Assembly (NCBI GenBank): GCA_964399235.1 | Contig: CAYNQC010000009.1 | Coordinates: 1 to 26,108, forward strand | Source of the DNA: DASPPK01 sp964399235 | Lineage (GTDB): Archaea; Thermoproteota; Bathyarchaeia; Bathyarchaeales; Bathycorpusculaceae | Reading direction: 5' to 3' | DNA length: 26,108 nt | Shown: piece after piece, positions 20,363 through 26,108 of the stretch | Position numbering within the stretch: the first letter of the stretch is position 1 | Layout: each line of letters opens with the position of its first letter | Notes under the pieces: generated by a model | What the model saw: the letters and a program-made list of their open reading frames with translations, nothing else | Databases searched by the model: none | Told to the model about the DNA's origin: nothing | Program-made: the position numbers and the translations under genes

Positions 20363-21901
20363 ATGTCGCGTATGTCAAAGACCCAGGCGACTGAAAAATT
20401 TGAGACTGTCTCATCAAGTCTTTGTCCGGAGTGTATGAAACGAATTCCTATGAGAATTTACGAAGAAGACGGAGTGATTTACCTGGAGAAAACCTGCCCC
20501 GAGCATGGCAAGTTCGATGATATTTATTGGGGAGATGCAGAGCTTTTTAAATGGTTTTACGACAACTGGTACAACGCTCGTTACTGGGGGAGCGGCTTAG
20601 AGAACCCGCACACTAAGACCGAAAAAGGATGCCCATTTGACTGCGGCGTCTGTCCTCAACATAAAACGCCGACAATTCTTGGCATCATCGACGTGACGAA
20701 CAGGTGCAACATGGCGTGCCCAGTTTGTTTTGCATATGTTGGTGTGACCAATTACGTTTACGAGCCGACTTACGATCAAATTGTGGACATGATCAAGTTG
20801 CTAAGGGCCAACAGTCCGTGGGCCTGCAATGCCCTGCAGTTCAGCGGAGGAGAACCGACTCTGAGAAACGATCTGCCTGATTTGATCCGAGAAGCTCAGA
20901 AGGCTGGAATAACTCATGTCGAAGTTAACACGAACGGAATCCGCATCGCTGAGGACATTGATTACTTCAAGAAGCTGCTGGACGCTGGATTGAGCACACT
21001 TTACCTTCAGTTTGACGGGTTGAGAGACGAAATATACAAGAAGACGCGGGCCAGAGGCGACATGGTTCCAATAAAACTGAAGGTGCTAGAGAACGCACGA
21101 AAGATCGGACTGCACTCTATCGTTCTTGTTGTAACGTATGCAAAGGGAGTCAACGACAAAGACATTGGCGAAATCATAGATTTTGCCGTCACGAACCATG
21201 ACGTCATCCGCTGCGTGAATATTCAGCCCGTCTCGATGGCTGGCAAAGCCAAGAAAGAAGAAATGCGAAAGATGCGAATAACAATTCCTGACACGATCAA
21301 CGAGATTGAGAAACAGACCAAAGGCGCGGTCGGACGTTTCGACTGGAGACCCGTTAATTGGCCCGTTCCGGTTTCGAAAGGAATGGGTCAGGTCAAGAAT
21401 AAGGTTTACCCTGAGTTCACGATTCACCCGATGTGTGGCGCCGCGACCTTTCTGGTCATTGATAAGGATGGTTCATACAAACCCATCATGAATTATGTTG
21501 ACGTTGACAAGTTTGCAGACATCTTTTGGGGCGTGTACTATTCGGGAACAAAGGGAAAGAAGACGATGGCAAAAATGAAAATGCTGAAGTTGCTGCCGAT
21601 GGCTAAGTCTGACTTTGTTAGAGGTCTGATCAAGGATGTTGTGATTAAGGGAAGCTATGGTGCTTTGGGAGATTTGATGCGTCGAATTGTCATGGTCGGA
21701 ATAATGCATTTTCAGGACGTCTGGAACATTGACCTGGATCGTGTTCAGAAGTGCGCCATTCATTATGTGACTCCGGACGGCAAGATACGGTGTTTCTGCA
21801 CTTACAACAGCATTCACCGACCGACTGTTGAAAAGCAGTTTGCCGTGCCCATTGCCGAATGGACAAAGAAGACGGGGAAAAAAATCAACGAACCCTACTG
21901 A
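20363..21901 (+). CDS. tes: Tetraether lipid synthase Tes-like radical SAM enzyme
   Basis: Tes enzymes (characterised relatives in Methanosarcina and Methanocaldococcus) join two archaeol-type chains by radical C-C coupling to make tetraether lipids. The 512 residues show C21/C24 with C45 (CPEC ... CPEHG, rubredoxin/zinc-ribbon-like) and C90, C94, C97 (KGCPFDCGVCPQH). The radical SAM motif is C115, C119, C122 (NRCNMACPVC), with SGGEPT at 161-166. Late cysteines include HPMCGAA, C464, C477 and C479 (CAIHYVTPDGKIRCFC). This multi-cluster layout is that of Tes. The frame runs further upstream, but that part contains the TATA box, so ATG 20363 (or 20372) is the start. Related MJ0619-type enzymes with other substrates cannot be fully excluded. 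Confidence 0.83.
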   Translation: MSRMSKTQATEKFETVSSSLCPECMKRIPMRIYEEDGVIYLEKTCPEHGKFDDIYWGDAELFKWFYDNWYNARYWGSGLENPHTKTEKGCPFDCGVCPQHKTPTILGIIDVTNRCNMACPVCFAYVGVTNYVYEPTYDQIVDMIKLLRANSPWACNALQFSGGEPTLRNDLPDLIREAQKAGITHVEVNTNGIRIAEDIDYFKKLLDAGLSTLYLQFDGLRDEIYKKTRARGDMVPIKLKVLENARKIGLHSIVLVVTYAKGVNDKDIGEIIDFAVTNHDVIRCVNIQPVSMAGKAKKEEMRKMRITIPDTINEIEKQTKGAVGRFDWRPVNWPVPVSKGMGQVKNKVYPEFTIHPMCGAATFLVIDKDGSYKPIMNYVDVDKFADIFWGVYYSGTKGKKTMAKMKMLKLLPMAKSDFVRGLIKDVVIKGSYGALGDLMRRIVMVGIMHFQDVWNIDLDRVQKCAIHYVTPDGKIRCFCTYNSIHRPTVEKQFAVPIAEWTKKTGKKINEPY

Positions 21902-21916
21902 AAGCGAACGAGTAGT

Positions 21917-23668
21917 CTAGGTTTTTTCTGTTTTCTTCTTCTCTTCTTCAAGCAATACTCTTCTGAGCACTTTTCCAACAAGGGTCATAGGCAACTCGGT
22001 TCGGAACTCAACTTCCCTGATTGCCTTGTATGGTGCTAATTTGCTGTTTACGAACTCTTTGATCTCCTCGGCTGTCGCCGTCTTGCCTTCTTTCAACACG
22101 ATGAAGGCTTTGGGGATTTCGCTCGCCACTGGATCCGGTTTCCCTATGACTGCGCAGATCTTGACGGCAGGGTGTTCATAGATTACATCCTCGATCTCTC
22201 TTGGATAGACGCTGTAGCCCTTGTATTTTATCAAGTCCTTTTTGCGGTCTGTTATGTAGAAGTAACCGGCATCATCGACCTTTCCAATGTCGCCCGTGTA
22301 CAGCCACCCGTTTCGAAGCACGCTTGCGGATTCATCAGGCATCTTCCAGTAACCTTTCATGACCTGTGGACCCTTGACAGCTAGTTCGCCGGTTTCGCCT
22401 GAACTCAGTTCGCGCTGGCCAGTCTCTATGTCCATGATCTTTGCGTCGGTGTCTGGCCAGGGCAATCCTATTGAGCCTATCTTGACGGTTCTCAATGATT
22501 TGTCCAGAGGGTTGCAGTGGGTGACGGGTGACGATTCTGTCAATCCATAGCCTTCGACGAGTACGCCGCCGGTTACGTCCATCCATTTTTTCTGAACTTC
22601 TGGTGGAAGTGGGGCTGAACCTGAAATGCAGAATCGGACTGATTTCAAGTCATACTTGGGTAGGTCAGCATGTGCAAGCAGCACCGCGTACATTGTTGGC
22701 GCTCCGCAAAATACTGTGACTTTGTGTTTTTGAATTGCTTCGAAAGTGGAAGTTGGGTCGAAGCGGGGGAGCATGACCATTTTTCCAGCTAGGTAAATTG
22801 GGGCGTTCATGCCGGTTGTCATTCCATAAATGTGAAACAGAGGCAACACGGTGAGGAAAACTTCACTGCCTCGCGCCCCTTTGAGCCATTCGGCGCAACC
22901 GACTGCGTTCGAGACCAGGTTCATGTGTGTCAGCATCGCTCCCTTGGAAAGTCCGGTTGTTCCGCCCGTGTATTGAAGGGCCACAAGGTCCTCCTTGGGG
23001 TTGATATCAACCTTGGGCGGGTTCGCTTCATGCTGGTTCAACAGTTCTTGGAAAAAGAATGTGTTTGGTCCGCGTTCAACCTTGTGAGAGGGGATCTTTT
23101 TCAGTAGTGAACCGAGAAATGCCTTAGCCGAAGGCATATACTCCTTCAGGCTGGTTACTATCACGCGTTTTATTTTGGTATGTGCAAGAACTTTTTCCAG
23201 AATGGGGTAAAGAGCGTCCAAGACGATTATTGTTTCTGCTTCAGAATCGTTCAGTTGGTGCTCAACCTCGCGTTCCTTGTAAAGCGGGCTGATTGCGGTC
23301 TCGATTGCTCCTGTTTTGATCGAGCCATAATAGGAAATTATGAATTGAGGTATGTTGGGCAGGAAGATAGCAACTTTGTCTCCCTTCTTCACGCCCAATG
23401 AGGCAAGCGCGGTTGCAAACTTGTCAGTCAGATGATTGAGCTCTCGGTAAGTCATCTGTTTGTCGAAGTAGACAGTTGCGATGTGGTCGGGAAATTCTTG
23501 GGCGGTTTTTGCAAGCAGTTGGTGAAGAGGAATTTCAGGAAAATCTATGTGCTTAGGGACTCCCTCTGGCCAAAACTTGAACCAAGGCTTTTCAAGAGTG
23601 GAAGTTCCGACGGGTTCTTCTTTGACCGTTGGTTTGTCAAACTTCTTTTTCTTAAACGCCACAAGCAT
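21917..23668 (-). CDS. AMP-forming long-chain acyl-CoA synthetase
   Basis: The enzyme would activate a carboxylic acid with ATP to an acyl adenylate and transfer it to CoA. The 583 residues contain all ANL-family motifs: the phosphate loop YTGGTTGLSKG (233-243), GYGLTESS (373-380), YTGDIG with GYFYITDRKKDLIKYKGYSV (457-486) and the catalytic lysine in GKVLRR (K566). The closest family by eye is long-chain fatty-acid-CoA ligase; chain length cannot be read from sequence. The frame extends 32 codons upstream of ATG 23668, but the TATA element lies in that part, so ATG 23668 is used. It converges on tes with a 15-bp gap. Confidence 0.92.
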   Translation of the reverse strand: MLVAFKKKKFDKPTVKEEPVGTSTLEKPWFKFWPEGVPKHIDFPEIPLHQLLAKTAQEFPDHIATVYFDKQMTYRELNHLTDKFATALASLGVKKGDKVAIFLPNIPQFIISYYGSIKTGAIETAISPLYKEREVEHQLNDSEAETIIVLDALYPILEKVLAHTKIKRVIVTSLKEYMPSAKAFLGSLLKKIPSHKVERGPNTFFFQELLNQHEANPPKVDINPKEDLVALQYTGGTTGLSKGAMLTHMNLVSNAVGCAEWLKGARGSEVFLTVLPLFHIYGMTTGMNAPIYLAGKMVMLPRFDPTSTFEAIQKHKVTVFCGAPTMYAVLLAHADLPKYDLKSVRFCISGSAPLPPEVQKKWMDVTGGVLVEGYGLTESSPVTHCNPLDKSLRTVKIGSIGLPWPDTDAKIMDIETGQRELSSGETGELAVKGPQVMKGYWKMPDESASVLRNGWLYTGDIGKVDDAGYFYITDRKKDLIKYKGYSVYPREIEDVIYEHPAVKICAVIGKPDPVASEIPKAFIVLKEGKTATAEEIKEFVNSKLAPYKAIREVEFRTELPMTLVGKVLRRVLLEEEKKKTEKT

Positions 23669-23693
23669 CCCTATTCTTAATAGCAACCGTGTT

Positions 23694-23705
23694 GGTAATA
23701 ATATT
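23694..23705. promoter_or_regulatory. Shared A/T-rich promoter element of acyl-CoA synthetase and hydrolase
   Basis: GGTAATAATATTTTCC is near-symmetric. Read on minus, TATTATTA lies about 30 nt from ATG 23668; read on plus, TAATATTTT lies about 25 nt from GTG 23725. Both are distances for leaderless or near-leaderless transcripts, suggesting one element serves both genes. Confidence 0.4.
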
Positions 23706-23724
23706 TTCCACGGATGGACGCACG

Positions 23725-24537
23725 GTGAAAGCCGAGACAACATGGATAGACTGTGAAGGCGCAAAATTGTACGGTGAAGTCTATGTTCCTGATGTTGTAC
23801 CAGCGCCGGCCCTACTTATTTGCCACGGTATGAATAAGCAAGGCTTTCATTTGTTGAAAATATACAGTCAACTTGCAAGAACCGCTTGCGAAATGGGTTT
23901 TGTGGTTCTGCTCTTTGATTTTCGGGGAGTCGGCAGAAGCGCAGGTGAGTTCGATTATGGGGTCGGAGAGCGGAAAGATGAAGAATGCGCACTGGACTTT
24001 CTCGCTTCAAGATCGGACGTGGCCAAGGACAGAATATACGTTGTTGGACATAGTCTGGGCGGAGCCGTCTCTCTTTACGCACTGCAAAATGAGAAAAGAG
24101 CCAAAGGTCTTGTTTTGTGGTCTGTTCCGAAGAACCATGACTATAACGTGCGTAAGTTCATCAAGAACACCAGGGGAAGACTCGGCCTCTATGCATTCCT
24201 CATTCTTTCGCGAATGGACAAGGTCTTTAGGGTTTCGAAACTGTTCAAGTTAGAAGTCTATGGAATTGAGCTGCGCCCAAGAGACGTTAGAGAGAAACTC
24301 ATGAAACTAAACGAATGCAAAGCTGCGTCAGAAATGAAAGGGATTCCCCTACTTGTAGTAAACGGAGAAAACGACAGAATAGTGGGCGTCGACGAAGCTG
24401 AAGAGGTTTACGACTCTGCGAATGACCCTAAGAGTCTGATCATCATAGAATCCACAGATCACATATTTAGAGGAAAGGAAGACGAACTTGTCCAAAAAAC
24501 CGTGCAGTGGATAGAGAATCTAGAAAGAAGCCGTTAA
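23725..24537 (+). CDS. Alpha/beta hydrolase (serine hydrolase, esterase/lipase/thioesterase type)
   Basis: The 270-residue protein has a full catalytic triad: nucleophile Ser110 in VGHSLGGA, Asp217 in NGENDRIV and His246 in STDHIF. The oxyanion region is in LLICHGMNKQG, and DFRGVGRSAGEF marks the fold. A cap-like insertion (about 138-195) is basic. Substrate is unknown; esters or thioesters are typical. GTG 23725 is preferred by promoter spacing; GTG 23689 would add 12 residues (MLVIIFSTDGRT) but sits before the TATA element. It is divergent from the acyl-CoA synthetase, so a linked role in acyl turnover is possible, by inference. Confidence 0.85.
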   Translation: MKAETTWIDCEGAKLYGEVYVPDVVPAPALLICHGMNKQGFHLLKIYSQLARTACEMGFVVLLFDFRGVGRSAGEFDYGVGERKDEECALDFLASRSDVAKDRIYVVGHSLGGAVSLYALQNEKRAKGLVLWSVPKNHDYNVRKFIKNTRGRLGLYAFLILSRMDKVFRVSKLFKLEVYGIELRPRDVREKLMKLNECKAASEMKGIPLLVVNGENDRIVGVDEAEEVYDSANDPKSLIIIESTDHIFRGKEDELVQKTVQWIENLERSR

Positions 24538-24561
24538 GCGCGCCTGACCTGTTTGTGCTGG

Positions 24562-24990
24562 CTATGGACGGATGAATTCGTAGGTTGGGTTTCCTTCAGG
24601 TGTTATTCTGGCAACCAATTTGGCTTTCATGCCGACCTTCACTTCGGAAAGTTTGAAGCCAGTCAGCCATGCGAGGACTTTTACTCCTTCTTTCAGGCTT
24701 CCGATTGCAACCGTGTATGGTTTGTTCTGTTGGAAGGTAGTTGGTCTCACCACCACGTGTGTGAATGTCTCTATTTCGGCGTCGCTGCTGAGTTCGACCC
24801 AATCGAGTCCAGTTGAAAGGCATTCTGGACAGTCAACGTTGGGTGGGAAATAGATTTTTCCGCAGTCCTTGCATTTGGTTGCGTACACTTTTCCTTCCTT
24901 TAGTCCTTCGTAGAACTTGAGATTCTTGCTTATGGGAATTTCTTGGACGATTTTGATCTCACGGGATTTTATGGATGGCATAGAAGGCAT
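24562..24990 (-). CDS. DUF35 Zn-ribbon/OB-fold protein, thiolase partner
   Basis: The 142 residues hold a zinc ribbon at C40/C43 and C54/C57 (KCKDCGKIYFPP, CPEC) followed by an OB-fold (VELSSDAEIETFTHVVVRPT ... KVLAWLTGFKLSEVKVGMKA). In archaea such proteins bridge acetoacetyl-CoA thiolase and HMG-CoA synthase and pass acetoacetyl-CoA between them. ATG 24990 has GGAGGTGA 5 nt upstream, overlapping the thiolase stop codon, so the two are translationally coupled; an in-frame GTG at 24999 would overlap that Shine-Dalgarno sequence. Confidence 0.9.
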   Translation of the reverse strand: MPSMPSIKSREIKIVQEIPISKNLKFYEGLKEGKVYATKCKDCGKIYFPPNVDCPECLSTGLDWVELSSDAEIETFTHVVVRPTTFQQNKPYTVAIGSLKEGVKVLAWLTGFKLSEVKVGMKAKLVARITPEGNPTYEFIRP

Positions 24991-24995
24991 CGTTT

Positions 24996-26108
24996 TCACC
25001 TCCGCAGAATGGTCACATAACAGTAGTGACCCGTTCCGCCTACATTATGCGCAAGTCCAATGTTGTTCTTCAACGGTACTTGCCTGCCTTTTTCCGCTTC
25101 CCCTCTCAACTGTTTCGTGAGTTCATACATCATGGAGCACCCTGTCGTGCCGATGGGATGACCCTTCGATTTCAATCCGCCGTCCATGTTAATAGGAATC
25201 CTACCACCGATTTCGGTCTGCCCTTCCCGTAGCAGCTTGACCCCTTCGCCTCTGCCACAGAAGCCTACGTCCTCGTAAGCCATTATCTCCGCTATTGTGA
25301 AGCAATCATGAACTTCCGCAAAATCGACCTGACCTGGAGTTACGCCTGCAACGTCGAACGCCTTTTTCGAAGCCTGAACACTTGCTTCTAGCCCAGAAAA
25401 ACTCTTCCGCTTGCTTAGGTTTGCGGTTCCTGAGGAATAACCAATTCCGGCTACCCACACGGGCGTGTCCACCCCAAGTTCTTTTACCTTCTCTTCAGAT
25501 GCCAAAACCAGAGATGCAGCTCCGTCAGTCAGGGGACAGCAGTCGTAGAGCTTCAAAGGAGAAGCTATGACCATCGAATTTAGAACGTCGTCAACTGTTA
25601 CCCTGTTCTGAAGATGAGCAATCGGGTTCATTGATCCGTACTTGTGGTTCTTAACGGCGACAAGGGCCAAATCTTCCTCAGTTGTCCCATACTTAGCTAT
25701 GTGAGCGTTAGCATGCAAGGCGTAGTAAGCAGGGAAGGTGACGCCGAAGTTATGAAACTCCCAAAGATAGTAGCCTGCGCGACCTATCCATTCCATGGCT
25801 GTTGCCGAGTCGATTTCGCGCATTTTTTCGACACCCATTGCCATAGCAATGTCCTCTTGGCCGCTTGCCACGGCAGAATAAGCTGTGAAGAATGCTGCAC
25901 TCCCACTTGCACATGCTGCTTCACAGCGCACGAGTCCTGCGCCTGTCATGCCGCAGTATTCTGAAACTACCACGGCAGGGAGTAGTTCCTCATACCAAGC
26001 ACCAGCTCCAACGGAGCCAAGAGCCACGAAAGGTATGTCGCTTGCGCCTAAGCCTGCATCTTCAAGAGCGGGTCTTACTGCTTCAAAGGCAAGCTCGGAA
26101 ATGTTGAC
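24996..26108 (-). CDS. Acetyl-CoA C-acetyltransferase (thiolase), N-terminus cut by window edge
   Basis: The frame is open to the right edge, giving 370 residues that begin inside the N-terminal thiolase domain (ELAFEAVRPALEDAGL). The nucleophile cysteine is in RCEAACASGSAAFFTAYSAV. The C-terminal half has EVHDCFTIAEIMAYED, the glycine motif NMDGGLKSKGHPIGTTGCSM and GLAHNVGGTGHYCYVTILRR. This SCP-x/archaeal thiolase type condenses two acetyl-CoA, the first step of the mevalonate route. The coupled DUF35 gene supports that role over beta-oxidation. In many archaea HMG-CoA synthase lies just upstream, which here is outside the window. Confidence 0.93.
   Translation of the reverse strand, partial: VNISELAFEAVRPALEDAGLGASDIPFVALGSVGAGAWYEELLPAVVVSEYCGMTGAGLVRCEAACASGSAAFFTAYSAVASGQEDIAMAMGVEKMREIDSATAMEWIGRAGYYLWEFHNFGVTFPAYYALHANAHIAKYGTTEEDLALVAVKNHKYGSMNPIAHLQNRVTVDDVLNSMVIASPLKLYDCCPLTDGAASLVLASEEKVKELGVDTPVWVAGIGYSSGTANLSKRKSFSGLEASVQASKKAFDVAGVTPGQVDFAEVHDCFTIAEIMAYEDVGFCGRGEGVKLLREGQTEIGGRIPINMDGGLKSKGHPIGTTGCSMMYELTKQLRGEAEKGRQVPLKNNIGLAHNVGGTGHYCYVTILRR

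Overview
The window is archaeal chromosome. The evidence is an archaeal-order ribosomal-protein/SecY cluster (S4e, L32e, L19e and L34e, RNase P protein 1, archaeal-type AdkA, EMC3/YidC-like insertase), TATA-box promoters without bacterial -35/-10 elements, several leaderless or short-leader starts, and a gene that looks like the tetraether-lipid synthase Tes. The gene content and the lysine/glutamate-rich ribosomal tails would fit a Thermoproteota-type lineage such as Bathyarchaeia, but that placement is inference. No rRNA, tRNA, insertion sequence or CRISPR array was found.

Layout. (1) 1-2.3 kb: a GT2 glycosyltransferase (cut by the left edge) lies divergent from a radical SAM/SPASM-like protein. 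They are followed by a small acidic ORF and an apparently structured RNA or small ORF that share one symmetric TATA box. (2) 2.3-15.2 kb, all on the minus strand and read right to left: L22, S3, L29, Rnp1, S17, L14, L24, S4e, L5, S14, S8, L6, L32e, L19e, L18, S5, L30, an alpha-crystallin/Hsp20-like gene, L15, SecY, AdkA, the EMC3-like insertase, L34e and Cmk. Most junctions overlap by 1-4 nt or are very tight, which indicates translational coupling. The L3-L4-L23-L2-S19 half that usually precedes L22 is absent. The only clear internal break is before the Hsp20-like gene, which has a T-rich tract and its own TATA box. (3) 15.4-20.1 kb: NiFe-hydrogenase maturation genes, with hypE on plus and hypF-hypC-hypD on minus; no hydrogenase structural gene and no hypA or hypB is in view. 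(4) 20.15-20.36 kb: a dense control region between hypF and tes with three short inverted repeats, a direct repeat flanking a TATA box, and a 48-codon frame resembling a helix-turn-helix. (5) 20.4-26.1 kb: lipid and acyl-CoA metabolism, with tes (plus), an AMP-forming acyl-CoA synthetase (minus), a divergent alpha/beta hydrolase (plus), and a DUF35 Zn-ribbon/OB-fold protein with a thiolase (minus, cut by the right edge).

How it fits together. The ribosomal block supplies translation and membrane-protein insertion, with nucleotide kinases attached. The Hyp proteins build the Fe(CN)2CO part of the NiFe-hydrogenase centre. The thiolase-DUF35 pair is the arrangement archaea use to feed HMG-CoA synthase in the mevalonate route to isoprenoid lipids, and Tes would join the resulting lipid chains into tetraethers. 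The best leads for undescribed biology are the Hsp20-like gene with its own promoter inside the ribosomal operon, the 2115-2247 structured element, and the hypF/tes control region.
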